DNA from: Strigops habroptila | Lineage: Eukaryota; Chordata; Aves; Psittaciformes; Psittacidae | DNA length: 64,000 nucleotides | Direction: 5' to 3' | NCBI RefSeq assembly: GCF_004027225.2 | Contig: NW_022651085.1 | Location: 1 to 64,000 of the forward strand | Shown: piece by piece, positions 39,801 to 54,800 of the stretch | Layout: each line of letters begins with the position of its first letter | How positions within the stretch are numbered: the first letter of the stretch is position 1 | Program-made: the position numbers and the translations under genes | Notes under the pieces: generated by a model | The model's input: the letters and a program-made list of their open reading frames with translations, nothing else | Databases searched by the model: none | Told to the model about the DNA's origin: nothing

Positions 39801-42800
39801 TGAGGTGGTTCCTGAGATCAAGAAAGTTGTGGAGGCATCAGTAGAGGTGGTTGAAGCACTGGTGGAGGTCACCTCATTGGAGGTGAGAACAGACGAGGTG
39901 TCTCCAGTGGTCAAGAACATTGTGGAGGCATCAAGAGAGGTGGTTGTGGCTGTCAATGAGGTGACCTCATTGGTGGTGACAGCACTGGAGGTGGCTCCAA
40001 TGCTGGTGGAAGCCATGGAGGCACCTTCTGACATGGTTGTGGATGTCATGGAGATCACCTCAGCTGCTGTGACTCCAGTGGAGCTGGTTCCAGTGGTGGA
40101 CAAGGTCATAGAGGCATCTACTGAGGTGGTTGGGGCACTCATGGAGGTCACATCGATGGAGGTGACAGCAGAGGAGGTGGCTCCAATGGTTGAGAATGAT
40201 GTGGAGGCATCAAGAGAGGTGGTTGTGACTGTCACTGAGGTCACGTCAGTTGAGGTGACAGCACTCGAAGGGGTTTCTTTGGTGGTGGACAAGGTGGAGA
40301 CACCTTCTGAGCTGGTTGGGGCTGTCGTGGAGATCACATCAGTGGAGGTGGAAGCAGGGGAGGTGGCTCCAGAGGTGGAGAAGGAAGTCAAAGACTCTGT
40401 TGAGGTGGTTGGGGCACTCATGGAGGTCACCCCTATGGAGGTGACAGCAGTTGAAGAGGATCCAGTGGTGAAGGAGAGTGTGGAGGAACCATCTGAGGTG
40501 GCTGTGGAAGACATGAAGGTCATCTCATTAGAGGTGACAGCAGAGGAGGAGGTTCCAATGGAGGACAATGATGTGGAGGCATCAACGGAGGATGTTGGAG
40601 CCCCTGTGGAGGTCACTTCAGTTGAGATGACACCAGTGGAGGCGGCTCCAGTGATGGAGAATGTGCTGGAGGCATCAGTGGAGGTAGTTGAAGCAGTCAT
40701 AGAGGTCAACTCAATGGTGGTGGGAGCAGAGGAGCTGACACCACTGGTGGACAAGCTAGACGAAGCTTCAATAGAGTTGGTTGGGACACTCATGGAGGTC
40801 ACCTCAGTTGAGGTGGCACCACTGGAAGTGGCCCAAGTGATGGAGAAGGGTGTGGAGGAACCTTCTGGCATAGCTGTGGAAGACGTAGAGGTCACCTCAG
40901 TGAAGGTGGGAGCAGAGGAGGAGGTTCCAGAGGTGGAGATAGAGGTAGAGGCCTCTGCTGGGGTGGTTGGGGCACTGGTGGAGGTCATCTCATTGGAGGT
41001 GGCAGCAGAGGAGGTGGCTCCAGTGGTAGACAAGCTCGTGGTGGCACCAATGGAGGTGGTTGTGGCACTCATGGAGATCCTGTCAGTTGAGGTAGAAACA
41101 CTGGAGGAGGTTCCAGAGGTGGAGAAGAAGGTTTTAGGCTCTACTGAGGTGGTTGGAGCATTGGAGGAGGTCACCTCATTGGTGGTAGCAGCATTTGAGG
41201 TGGTTCCAGTGCTGGGGAAGCTCGTGGAGGTGTCTTCTGAGGTGGTTGTGGCACTCATGGAGGTCCTCTCTATGGAGGTTGCAGCACTCGACGTGGTCCC
41301 ACTGCTGGACAAGCTTATGATGGTATCAATAGAGGTTGCTGGTGCACTCATGGAGGTCACCTCTGTGGTGGTGGGAGCAGAAGAGGTGAAAACATCAGTG
41401 GAGAAGGTTGTGAAGGAACCTGCTGAGGTGGTTGGAGCGTTGGTTGAGGTCACCTCATTGGAGATGACAGGACTGGAGGTGGCTCCAGAGCTCGAAAGTG
41501 TTGTGGAGGCACCTTCTGATACGGTTGTAGCTGTCATGGAGGTCACCTCAGTTGAGGTGACACCACTGGAAGTGGCCCCAGTGATGGAGGAGAGTGTGGT
41601 GGAACCATCTGAGGTGGCTGTGGAAGACATGGATACTACCTCAGTGAAGGTGGGAATAGAGGGGGTGGCTCCAGAGGTGGAGAATGTTGTGGAGGCACCT
41701 TCTGATACAGTTGTAGCTGTCATGGAGGTCACCTCATTGGAGGTGGCAGCAGAGGAGGTGGCTCCAGGGGTGGAGAAGCTTGAGGAAGCATCAATAGAGG
41801 TGGTTGTGGCACTCATGGAGCTCACCTCAACTGAGGTGGGACCAGTGGAGGTGGCTGCAGTGATGAAGGAGAGTGTGGAGGTGTCCATTGAGGTGGCTGT
41901 GGAAGACCTTGGGGTCCCCTCAGTGAAGGTAACACCAGTGGAGGTGGCTCCAGTGGAGAAGGTTGTGAAGGAACTTGCAGAGGTGGATGGAGCATTGGTT
42001 GAGGTCACCTCATTGGAGGTGACAGCATTTGAGGTGGCTCCAGCAGATGCGGAGGCATCAAGAGAGGTGGTTGTGGCTGTCACCGAGGTCACCTCATTGG
42101 TGGTGACAGCACTGGAGGTGGCTCCAGTGCTGGTGGAAGTCATGGAGGCACCTTCTGACGTGGATGTGGATGTCATGGAGGTCACCTCACCTGAGGTGAC
42201 ACCAGTAGAGGAGGTTCCAGTGGTGGACAAGGTCACAGAGGCATCTACTGAGGTGGTTGGGGCACTCATGGAGGTCCCCAACGTGGAGGTGGCAGCAGCT
42301 GAGGTGGCTCCAGTGATGGAGGAGAGCATGGTGGAACCATCTGAGGTGGCTATGGAAGACATGGAGGTCACCTCAGTGAAGGTGGGAGCAGAGGAGGTGG
42401 CTCCAGAGGTGGAGAAGGAGGTTGGAGGCTGTGCTGAAGTGGTTGGAGTGTTGGAGGAGGTCACCTCATTGGAGATGACAGGACTGGAGATGGCTCCAGA
42501 CGTGGAGGAGATTGTGGACATGTCCATTGAGGTGGCTGTGGAAGAGATTGAGGTCCCCTCAGAGAAGGTGGGAGCAGAGGTGGAGAAGGAGGTTGGAGGC
42601 TCTGCTGTTGAGGTTGGAGCGTTGGTTGAGGTCACCTCATTGGTGGCAGCAGCACTTGAGGTGGCTCCAGTGGTGGGGAACCTCGTGGAGGCACCTTGTG
42701 ATATGGTTATTGCTGTCATGGAGGTCACCTCAGTGAAGATGACAGGACTGGAGATGGATTCCGAGCTGGTGAATGTCATGGAGGTACTTTCTGAGGTGGT

Positions 42801-45800
42801 TGGAGCATTGGTGGAGGTCGTCTCAGTAGAGCTGGGAGCAGAGGAGGTGCCTCCAGTAGAGGAGAATGATGTGAAGGCATCAATAGAGGTTGTTGGAGCT
42901 GCTGTGGAGGTCACTTCAGTTGAGGTGACAGCAGTGGAGGTGGCTCCAGTGACAGAGAAGGTCATGGAGGAACTATCTGAGGTGGCTGTGGCACTCATAG
43001 AGGTCCCCTCTATGGAGGTTGCAGCACTGGAGGTGGTCCCACTGGACGACAAGGTCGTGGAGGCATCAATAGAGGTTGTTGGTGCACTCATGGAGGTCTC
43101 CTCTGTGGTGGTGGGAGCAGAGGAGGTGGAAACATCAGTGGAGAAGGTTGTGAAGGAACCTGCTGAGGTGGTTGGAGCGTTGGCTGAGGTCACCTCTTTG
43201 GTGGCAGCAGCATTTGAGGTGGCTCCAGTGGTGGGGAAGCTCGAGGAGGTGTCTTCTGAGGTAGTTGTGGCTGTCAGGGAGGTCACATCAGTTGAGATGG
43301 AATCAGTGGAGGTGGCTCCTGAGGTGAAGAATGTCGTCAACGCCTCAATAAAGGTGCTTATAGGGCTGGTTGAGGTCCCCTCATTGGAGGTGACAGCAGA
43401 GGAGGTGGCTCCAATGGTGGAGACGCCTGTGGAGGCATCAAGGGAGGTGGTTGTGGCACTCAGGGAGGTCACCCCTGTTGAGGTGGGAATACTGGAGGTG
43501 GCTCCAGAGGTGGAGGAGAGTGTGGAGGTGTCCATTGAGGTGGCTGTGGAAGACATGGAGGTCATCTCGTTAGAAGTCACAGCTGAGGAGGTGGTTCCAA
43601 TGGTGGAGAATGACGTGGAGACATCTACTGGGGTGGTTGTGGCACTCATGGAGGTCCTGTCAATTGAGGTGGAAACAGTGGAAGAGGTTCCAGAGGTGGA
43701 GAGTGTCGTGGAGGCACCTTCTGATGCAGTTGTAGCTGTCATGGAGGTCACCTCATTTGAGGTGACACCAGTGGAGGTGCTCCCACTGATGGAGAAGAGT
43801 GTGGAGGAGCCATCTGAGGTGGCTGTGGAGGACATGGAGGTCATCTCATTAGAGCTCACAGCAGAGGAGGAGGTTCCAATGGTGGAAAATGATGTGGAGG
43901 CATCAATAGAGGTGGTTGTGGCACTCATGGAGGTCACCTCTGTGGTGGTGGGAGCAGAGGAGGTGGAAACATCAGTGGAGAAGGTTGTGAAGGAACCTGC
44001 TGAGGTGGTTGGAGCATTGGTTGAGGTCACCTCATTGGAGGTGGCAGCAGAGGAGGTGGCTCCTGTGTTGGTGGAGGTCATGGAGACACCTTCTGACGTG
44101 GCTGTGGATGTCATGGAGGTCACTTCAGTTGAGGTGACACCAATGGAGGAGGTTCCAGTGGTGGAGAAGGTTATAGAGGCGTCTACTGAGGTGGTTGCAG
44201 CACTCAGGGAGGTCACATCGATGGAGGTGGAAACAGAAGAGGATGTTCCAGAGGTGGAGAAGAGCGTGGAGGAACCACCTGAGATGGCTGTGGAAGACAT
44301 GGAGGTCATCTCATTAGAGGTGACAGCAGAGGACGTGACACCAGTGGTGGAGAAGCTTGAGGAAGCAACCATAGAGGTGGTTGTGGCACTCATGGAGGTC
44401 ACCCCTGTTGAGGTGGGAACACTGGAGGTGGCTCCAGAGCTGGAGGAGAGTGTGGAGGTGTCCATTGAGGTGGCTGTGGAAGACATTGGGGTCCCCTCAG
44501 TGAAGGTGGCAGCAGAGGACGTGGCTCCAATGGTGGAGAAGGAGGTTGGAGGCTCTGCTGTTGAGGTTGGAGCATTGGCTGAGGTCACCTCATTGGTGGC
44601 AGCAGCATTTGAGGTGGCCCCAGTGGTGGGGAAGGTCACGGAGGCGTCTTCTGAGGTGGTTGTGGCTGTCATGGAGGTCACTTCACTTGACGTGACAGCA
44701 GAGGAGGTGGCTGCAGTGGTGGAGAAGGTCACGGAGGAACCTTCTGAGGTGGCCGTGGAAGACATTGAGGTCCCCTCTATGGAGGTTGCAGCCCTGGAGG
44801 TGGCTCCAGTGGCTGTCACTGAGGCTGACACCGAGGTCATGTCAGTTGAGGTGCCAGCACTGGAAGAGGTTTCTTTGGTGGTGGAGAAGGTGGAGGCACC
44901 TTCTGAGCTGGTTGGGGCTGTCGTGGAGGTCACATCAGTGGAGGTGGCGGGACTGGAGATGGCTTCAGAGGTGGTGAATGTCATGGAGGCACCTTCTGAG
45001 GTGGTTGGGGCTGGGGTGAAGATCCCCTCAGTGAAGGAGGGAGCAGAGGAGATGGCTCCAGAGGTGGAGATGGAGGTAGAGGCCTCTGCAGGGGTGGTTG
45101 GGGCAGTGGTGGAGGTCACCTCACTGGAGGTGACAGCAGAGGAGGTGGCTCCAGAGGTGGACGAGAGCGTGGAGGCACCAACAGAGGTGGCTGTGAAAGA
45201 CATGGAGGTCATCTCATTAGAGGTGACAGCAGAGGAGGAGGTTCCAGTGGTGGAGAATGATGTGGAGGCATCAATAGAGGTTGTTGGAGCTGCTGTGGAG
45301 GTCACTTCAGTTGAGGTGATGCCAGTGGAAGTGGCTCCAGAGATGGAGAAGCTCGAGGAAGCACCAATAGAGGCGGTGGTGGCTGTCATCGAGGTCACAT
45401 CGGTGGAGGTGACAGCAGAGGATGTGGCTCCAGAGGTGAAGGAAAGCGTGGAGGAACCATCTGAGGTGGCTGTGGAAGACATGGAGGTCATCTCATTAGA
45501 GCTGACAGCAGAGGAGGTGGTTCCTGAGGTTGAGAATGATGTGGAGGCATCAATAGAGGTGGTTGGAGCTGCTGTGGAGGTCACTTCAATTGAGGTGACA
45601 CCAGTGGAGGTGGCTCCAGTGCTCGAGAGGAGGATGGAGGTTTCTGCCGAGGTGACAGGGACTGTTGTGGAGGGCACTTCAGTAGAGGTGGGAGCAGTGG
45701 AAGTGGCTCCAGGGCTCCAGAACATTGTGGAGGCATCTACAGAGGTGCTTGGAGCAGTAATGGAGGTGAACTCACTGGAGGCAACACCAGTGGAGGTGGC

Positions 45801-48800
45801 TCCAGAGGTGGAGAAGGAGGTTGGAGGCTGTGCTGAAGCGGTTGGAGTGTTGGAGGAGGTCACCTCATTGGAGGTGACAGGACTGGAGATGGCTCCAGAG
45901 GTGGAGGAGAGTGTGGAGGTGTCCATTGAGGTGGCTGTGGAAGACATTGAGGTCCCCTCAGTGAAGGTGACAGCAGAGGAGGTGGCTCCAGTGGAGGAGA
46001 AGGAGGTTGGAGGCTCTGCTGTTGAGGTTGGAGAGTTGGTTGAGGTCACCTCATTGGTGGCAGCAGCATTTGAGGTGGCTCCAGAGGTGGGGAAGCTCGT
46101 GGAGGTGTCTTCTGAGGTGGTTGTGGCACTCATCGAGGTCACATCGATGGAGGTGACAGCAGAAGAGATGGCTCCAGTGGATGAGAAGCCTGTGGAGGCA
46201 TCTACTGGGGTGGTTGTGGCACTCATGGAGGTCTGCCCTGTTGAGGTGGGACTAGTGGAGGTGGCTCCAGTGATGGAGGAGAGTGTGGTGGAAGCATCTG
46301 AGATGGCTGTGGAGGACACGGAGCTCATCTCAGCAGAGCTGGGAGCAGAGGAGGTGGCTCCAGTGGAGGAGAAGGAAGTGGAGGCACCTTCCGATACAGT
46401 TGTAGCTGTCATGGAGGTCACCTCATTGGACGTGACAGCAGACGAGGTGGTTCCTGAGTTCAAGAACATTGTGGAGGTATCAACAGAAGTGGTTGGTGCA
46501 CTTCTGGAGGTCACTCCTATGGAGGTGGCAGCAATTGAGGTGGCTCCAGTGGTGAAGGAGAGCGTGGAGGAACCATGTGAAGTGGCTGTGGAAGACATTG
46601 AGGTCTCCTCAGTTGAGGTGACAGCAGAGGAGGTGACTCCAGTGGTGGAGAAGCTTGAGGAAGCAACCATAGAGGTAGTTGTGGCACTCATGGAGGTCAC
46701 CCCTGTTGAGGTGGGAACACTGGAGGTGGCTCCAGTGGTGGAGAAGGAGGTTGGAGGCTCTGCTGTTGAGGTTGGAGCATTGGCTGAGGTCACCTCAATG
46801 GTGGCAGCAGCATTTGAGGTGGCTCCAGAGGTGGGGAAGGTCGTGGAGGCTTCTTCTGAGGTGGTTGTGGCACTCATGGAGGTCACATCGATGGAGGTGA
46901 CAGCAGAGGAGGTGGCTGCAGTGGTGGACGAGAGAGTGGAGGAACCTTCTAAGGTGGCTGTGGAAGACACGGAGGTCACCTCAGTGAAGGTGACAGGACT
47001 GGAGATGGCTTCTGAGGTGGTGAATGTCATGGAGGCACCTTCTGAGGTGGTTGGAGCTTTGGTGGAGGTCATGTCAGTACTGCTGGCAACAGAGGAGGTG
47101 GCTCCAGTGGTGGAGAATGATGTGGAGGCATCAATAGAGGTGGTTGGAGCTGCTGTGGAGGTCACTTCAGTTGAGGTGAAACCAATGGAGGTGGCTCCAG
47201 TGGTGGAGAAGGCCGTGGAGGAACCATCTGTGGTGGTTGTGGCACTCATGGAAGTCCCCTCCATGGAGGCTGCAGCACTGGAGGGGGATGCAGTAGTGGA
47301 GGTCATAGAGGTATCAATAGAGGTTATTGGGGCACTCATGGAGGTCACCTCTGTGGTGGTGGGAGCAGAGGAGGTGGAACCATCAGTGGAGAAGGTTGTG
47401 AAGGAACCTGCTGAGGTGGTTGGAGCGTTGGTTGAGGTCACCTCATTGGAGGTAACAGGACTGGAGGTGGATGCAGAGGTGGAGAAAGTTGTAGAGGCAC
47501 CTTCTGATACGGTTGTAGCTGTCATGGAGGTCACCTCATTGCTGGTGACAGCACTGGAGGTGGCTCCAGTGCTGGTGGAGGTCATGGAGGCACCTTCTGA
47601 CGTGATAGTGGACATCATGGAGGTCACCTCAGCTGAGGTGACACCAGTTGCGGAGGTTCCAGTGGTGGACAAGGTCATAGAGGCATCCATTGAGGTGGCT
47701 GGGGCACTCATCGAGGTCCACAGTGTGGAGGTGGCAGTAGAAGAGGTGGCTCCAGTGGTGGAGAAGGTGCTGGAGGCACCTTCTGAGCTGGTTGGGGCTG
47801 TCGTGGAGGTCACATCAGTGGAGGTGGCAGCAGTTGAGGTGGCTCCAGTGGTGGTGGAGAGCGTGATGGAAGCAACTGAGGTGGCTTTGGAAGACATGGA
47901 GGTCATTTCACTAGAGGTGACAGCAGAGGAGGAGGTTCCAATGGTGGAGAATGATGTGGAGGCATCAATAGAGGTGGTTGGAGCTGCTGTGGAGGTCACA
48001 CCAGCTGAGGTTACACCATTGGAGGTGGCTCTGGTGGTGGAGAAGGTGCTGGAGGCATCTACTGAGGTGGTAGGAGCACTCATGGAGGTCAACTCATTGG
48101 AGATGACACCAGCGGAGGTGGCTCCAGAAGTGGAGAAGGAGGTTGGAGGCTCTGCTGTTGAGGTTGGAGTGTTGGTTGAGGTCACCTCATTGGTGGTAGC
48201 AGCATTTGAGATGGCTCCAGTGGTGGGGAAGCTCGTGGAGGTATCTTCTGACGTAGTTGTGGCTGTCATGGAGGTCACATCAGTTGAGATGGAATCAGTG
48301 GAGGTGGCTCCAGAGGTGAAGAATGACGTCAACGCCTCAATAAAGGTGGTTATAGGGCTGGTTGAGGTCCCCTCATTGGAGGTGACAGCAGAGGAGGTGG
48401 CTCCAATGGTTGAGAAGCCTGTGGAGGCACCTACTGGGGTGGTTGTGGCTGTCACCGAGGTCACATCAGTTGAGGTGGCAGCACTGGAAGATGTTGCTTC
48501 GCTGATGGAGAATGATGTGGAGGCATCAATAGAGGATGTTGGAGCTGCTGTGGAGGTCACATCAGTTGAGGTGACACCACTGGAGGTGGCTGCAGTGGTG
48601 GAGAAGGTGGCGAAGGAACCTTCTGAGGTGGTTGGAACGTTGGTTGAGGTCACCTCATTGGAGGTGACAGGACTGGAGGTGGCTCCAGAGGTGGAGAGTG
48701 TCATGGAGGCACCTTCTGATACGGTTGTAGCTGTCATGGAGGTCACCTCAGTTGAGGTGGCACCACTGGAAGCGGCCCCAGTGATGGAGGAGAGTGTGGA

Positions 48801-51800
48801 GGAACCTTCTGGAATAGCTGTGGAAGACATGGAGGTCACCTCAGTGAAGGTGGGAGAAGAGGAGGTGGCTACAGCGGAGGAAAAGCTCGTGGAGGCATCT
48901 AGTAGGGTGGTTGTGGCACTCATGGTGGTCACCTCAGTTGAGGTGGAAACAGTGGAGGAGGTTCCAGAGGTGGAGAAGGAGGTTGGAGGCTCTGCTGTTG
49001 AGGTTGGAGCCTCGATTGAGGTCACCTCATTGGTGGCAGCAGCATTTGAGGTGGCTCCAGTGGTGGGGAAGCTCGAGGAGGTGTCTTCTGAGGTGGTTGG
49101 GGCTGTCATGGAGGTCACTTCAGTTGATGTGACAGCAGAGGAGGTGGCTGCAGTGGTGGAGAAGGTCATGGAGGAACCTTCTGAGGTGGCTGTGGCACTC
49201 ATGGAGGTCTCCTCTATGGAGGTTGCAGCCCTGGAGGTGGCTCCAGTGGCTGTCACTGAGGCTGTCACCGAGGTCACATCAACTGAAGTGACAGCACTGG
49301 AAGAGGTTTTTTTGGTGGTGGAGAAGGTGGAGAAACCTTCTGAGCTGGTTGTAGCTGTCATGGAGGTCACATCGACGGAGGTGGCAGCAGTTGAGGTGGC
49401 TTCAGTGGTCGAGGAGAGAGTGGAGGCATCAACAGAGGTTGCAGGGGCTGTCGTGGAGGTCCCCTCTATGGAGGCTGCAGCACTGGGGGGGGCGTCAGTG
49501 GTGGAGAAGGTCATGGAGGTATCAATAGAGGCTGTTGGTGCACTGGAGGTGGTCCCACTGGACGAAAAAGTCATGGAAGTATCAATAGAGGTTGTGGAGG
49601 CACCTTCTGATACGGTTGTAGCTGTCATGGAGGTCACCTCATTGGAGATGACAGCAGAGGAAGTGGCTCCAATGGTGGAGAATGATGTGGAGGCATCAAG
49701 AGAGGTGGTTGGGGCTGTCACTGAGGTCACCTCATTGGTGGTGACAGCACTGGAGGTGGCTCCAGTGCTGGTGGAGGTCATGGAGGTACCTTCTGACGTG
49801 CTTGCAGGTGTCATGGAGGTCACCTCACCCGAGGTGACACCAGTGGAGGAGGTTCCAGTGGTGGACAAGGTCATAGAGGCATCGACTGAGGTGGTTGGGG
49901 CTGTCGTGGAGGTTCCCAAAGTGGAGGAGACAGCAGAGGAGCTGGCTCCAGACGTGAAGAATGTCATGGAGGCACCTTCTGAGGTGGTTGGAGCATTGGT
50001 GGAGGTCATCTCTGTAGAGCTGGGAGCAGAGGAGGTGGCTCCCGTGGTGGAGAAGGTCGTGGAGGAACGATCTGAGGTGGTTGTGGCACTCATGGACGTC
50101 CCCTCTACGGACGTTGAAGCACTGGAGATAGCTCCAATGGTGGAGGATGTTGTGGAGGAACCTTCTGATAAGGTTGTAGGTGTCATGGAGGTCACCTCAT
50201 TAGAGGTGACAGCAGAGGAGGTGGCTCCAGTGGTGGAGAAGAGAGTGGAGGCGTCAACAGAGGTTGTAGGGGCTGTTGTGGAGGTCCCCGCTATGGAGGC
50301 TGCAGCACTGGAGGTGGCTCCAGTGGTGGAGAAGGTCGTGGAGGCATCAATCGAGGTTGTTGGTGCACTCATGGAGGTCACCTCTGTGGTGGTGGGAGCA
50401 GAGGAGGTTGAAACATCAGTGGAGAAGGTTGTGAAGGAACCTGCTGAGGTGGTTGGAGCGTTGGTTGAGGTCACCTCATTGGAGGTGGCAGCAGAGGAGG
50501 TGGCTCCAAAGGTGGAGAAGGAAGTCAAAGAGTCTGTTGAGGTGCTGGAGACACTCATGGAGGTCACTTCAGTCAAGGTGGCATCAGTGGAAGTGGCCCA
50601 AGTGATGGAGGAGAGCGTGGAGGAACCTTCTGGGATAGCTGTGGAAGACATGGAGGTCACCTCAGAGAAGGTGGGAGCAGAGGAGGAGGTTCCAATGGTG
50701 GAGAATGATGTGGAGGCATCATTAGAGGTGGTTGGAGCTGCTGTGGACGTCACTTCAGTTGAGGAGACACCAGTGGAGGTGGCTCCAGAGGTGAATGAGA
50801 TCGTGGAAGTATCACTAGAGGTTGTTGAAGAACTGGTAGATGTCAACTCATTGGAGGTGACAGCAGAGGAGGTGGCTCCAATGGTTGAGAAGCCTGTGGA
50901 GGCATCAGTGGAGGTGGTTGTGGCACTCATGGAGGTCCTGTCACTTGAGGTGGAAACAGTGGAGGAGGTTCCAGAGGTGGAGAAGGAGGTTGCAGGCTCT
51001 GCTGTTGAGGTTGGAGCATTGGTTGAGGTCACCTCATTGGTGGCAGCAGCATTTGAGGTGGCTCCAGAGGTGGGGAAGCTCGAGGAGGCATCTTCTGAGC
51101 TGGTTGGAGCTGCTGTGAATGTCACTTCAGTTGAAGGGACACCACTGGAGGTGGCTGCAGTGGTGGAGAAGGTTGTGAAGAAAACTTCTGAGGTGGTTGT
51201 GGCACTCATGAAGGTCCCCTCTATGGAGGGTGGAGCACTGGAGGTGGATTCAGCGCTGGAGAATGTTGTGGAGGCATCACTAGAGCTGGTTGAAGCACTG
51301 GCGGAGGTCACCTCATTGGAGGTGACAGCAGAGGAGGTGGCTCCAATGGTTGAGAAGCCTGTGGAGGCATCTACTGAGGTGGTTGGGGCACTCATGGAGG
51401 TCCAGACAGTTGAGGTGGAAACAGTGGAGGACGTTCCAGAGATGGAGAAGGAGGTTGGAGGCTCTGCTGTTGAGATTGGAGCATTGGAGGAGGTCACCTC
51501 ATTGGTGGCAGCATTTGAGGTGGCCCCAGTGGTGGGGAAGCTCATGGAGGTGTCTTCTGAGGTGGTTGGGGCTGTTGTGGAGGTCACTTCAGTAGCGGGG
51601 ACACCACTGGAGGTGGCTGCAGTGGTGGGGAAGCTCATGGAGGCATCAGTAGAGGTGGTTGGGGCACCCGTGGAGGTCACATCCATGGAGGAGACAGGAC
51701 TGGAGATGGATCCAGAGGTGGAGACTGTCGTGGAGGCACCTTCTGATAAGGTTGTAGCCATCATGGAGGTCACCTCAGTAGAGGTGACACCAGTGGAAGT

Positions 51801-54800
51801 GGCCTCAGTGGTGGAGGAGAGCGTGGAGGAACCATCTGAGGTGGTTGTGGAAGACATGGAGGTCACCTCAGTTGAGGTGATACCAGAGGAGGTGTCTCCA
51901 ATGGTAGAGAATGATGTTGAGGCATCAATAGAGGTGGTTGGAGATGCTGTGGAGGTCACTTCAGTTGAGCTGACACCAGTGGAGGTGGCTCCGGTGGTGG
52001 AGAAGGTGCTGGAGGCATCAGTGGAGGTGGTGGTGGCACTCATGGAGCTCCTGTCAGTTGAGCTGGAAACAGGGGAGGAGGTTCCAGAGGTGGAGAAGGA
52101 GGTTGGAGGCTCTGCTGAGCTGGTTGGAGAGTTGGAGGAGGTCACCTCATTGGGGGTTACACTAGAGGAGGTGGTTCCTGAAGTCGAGAACATTGTGGAG
52201 GCATCAGTAGAGCTGGTTGGGGCACTCATGGAGGTCACCCCTATGGAGGTGGCAGCAGTTGAAGCGGCTCCAGTGGTGAAGGAGAGCGTGGAGGAAGCAT
52301 CTGAAGTGGCTGTGGAAGACATGAAGGTCATCTCATTAGAGGTGACAGCAGAGGAGGAGGTTCCAGTGGTGGAGAATGATGTGGAGGTATCCATAGAGGT
52401 GGTTGGAGCTGCTGTGGAGGTCACTTCAGTTGAGGTGACAGCAGTGGAAGTGGTCACTTCCATGACAGTAATGGAGGCATCTACTGAGTTGGTTGAAGCA
52501 CTGGCGGAGGTCACCTCATTGGAGGTGACAGCAGAGGAGGTGTCTCCAGTGGCCCAGGAGAGAGTGGAGGCATCACTAGAGGTTGTAGGGGCTGTTGTGG
52601 AGGTACCTGCTATGAAGGTGACACCAGTGGAGGTGGATCCAGTGGTGGAGAAGGTCGTGGAGGCATCAATCGGGGTTGTTGGTGCATGCATGGAGGTCAC
52701 CTCTGTGGTGGTGGGAGCAGAGGAGGTGGAAACATCAGTGGAGAAGGTTGTGAAGGAACCTGTTGAGGTGGTTGGAGCGTTGGTTGAGGTCACCTCATTG
52801 GAGGTGACAGAACTGGAGGTGGCTCCAGAGGTGGAGAGTGTCGTGGAGGCACCTTCTGATATGGTTGTAGCTCTTATGGAGGTCACCTCAGTTGAGGTGA
52901 AACCACTGGAGGTGGCCCCAGTGACAGAGGAGAGCGTGGAGGAACCACCTGAGGCGGCTGCGGAAGACATGGAGGTCATCTCATTAGAGGTGACAGCAGA
53001 GGAGGTGGCTCCAGAGGTGGAGGAGAGAGTGGAGGAACCCTCTGAGGTGGCTGTGGAAGACGTGGAGGTTATCTCAGATGAGGTGATTCCAGTGGAGGTG
53101 GCTCCAGAGGTGAAGAATGTCGTGGAGGCATGAGTAGAGGTGGTTGGAGCACTGGTGGAGGTCACCTCATTGGAGATGACAGCAGAGGAGGTGGCTCCAC
53201 TGGTCAAGAACATTGTGGAGGCACCAAGAGAGGTGATTGTGGCTGTCACTGAGGTCACGTCACTTGAGGTGACAGCACTGGAAGAGGTTTCTTTGGTGGT
53301 GGAGAAGCTGGAGGCACCTTCTGAGCTGGTTGGGGCTGTCGTGGAGATCACATCAGTAGAAGTCAAACCACTGGAGGTGCCTCCGGTGGTGGAGAAGGTG
53401 CTGGAGGTATCAACAGGGCTTGTTGCAGCTGCTGTGGAGATCACTTCAGTTGAGGTGACACCAGTGGAGGAGGCTCCAGTGATGAAGAAGGTCATGGAGA
53501 AAGCTTCTGAGGTGGCTGTGGCACTCATGGAGGTCCCCTCGATGGAGGTTGCAGCACTGGAGGTGGTCCCACTGGACAACAAGGTTGTGGAAGCATCACT
53601 AGAGGTTGTTGGGGCACTCATGGAGGTCACCTCTGTGGTGGTGGGAGCAGAGGAGGTGGAAACATCATTGGAGAAGGTTGTGAAGGAACCTGCTGAGGTG
53701 GTTGGAGCATTGGTTGAGGTCATCTCATTGGAGGTGGAAGCAGAGGAGGTGACTCCAATGGTGGAGAAGGAAGTCGAAGAGTCTGTTGAGGAGCTCGGGA
53801 CACTCATGGAGGTCACTTCAGTTGAGGAGGCTCCAGAGGAGGTGGTTGGGGCTGGGGTGACAGGACTGGAGGTGGCTCCAGAGGTGGAGAAGACTGTGGA
53901 GGCACCTTCTGATACGGTTGTAGCTGTCATGGAGGTCACCTCATTGGAGGTGACAGCAGAGGAGGTGGCTCCACTGGTGGAGAAGAGAGTGGAGGTTTCC
54001 TTTGAGGTGGCTGTGGAAGACATTGGTGTCCCCTCAGTGAAGGTGGCAGCAGAGGAGGTGGCTTCAGTGGTGGAGGAAGTCGTGGAGGCACCAGTGGAGG
54101 TGGTTGAAGCACTGTTGGAGATAAGCTCATTGGAGATGACAGCAGAGGAGGTGGCTCCAGAGGTGGAGAGTGTCGTGGAGGCATCTTCTGATATGGTCGT
54201 AGCTGTCATGGAGGTCACCTCAGTTGAGGTGGCACCACTGGAAGTGGCCCAAGGGGTGGAGGAGAGCGTGGAGGAACCATGTGAGGTGGCTGTGGTTGAC
54301 ATGGAGGTCACCTCCGTGAAGGAGGGAGCAGAGGAGGTGGTTCCAATGGTGGAGAATGATGGGGAGGCATCAATAGAGGTGGTTGAAGCACTCGTGGAGG
54401 TCACCTCATTGGAGGTGGCAGCAGAGGAGGTGGCTCCAATGCTTGAGAAGCCTGTGGAGGCATCTGCTGGGGTGGTTGTGGCACTCATGGAGGTCACCCC
54501 TATTGAGGTGAGAACAGTGGAGGTGGCTCCAGAGGTGGAGGAGAGTGTGGAGGTGTCCATTGAGGTGGCTGTGGAAGACATTGGGGTCTCCTCAGTGAAG
54601 ATGACACCAGTGGAGGTGGCTCCAATGGAGGAGAAGGAGGTTGGAGGCTCTGCTGAGGTGGTTGGAGCATTGGTTGAGGTCACCTCATTGGTGGTGACAG
54701 CATTTGAGGTGGCTCCAGAAGTGAGGAAGCTCATGGAGGTGTCTTCTGAGCTAGTTGTGACTGTCATGGAGGTCACATCGACGGAGGTGACAGCAGAGGA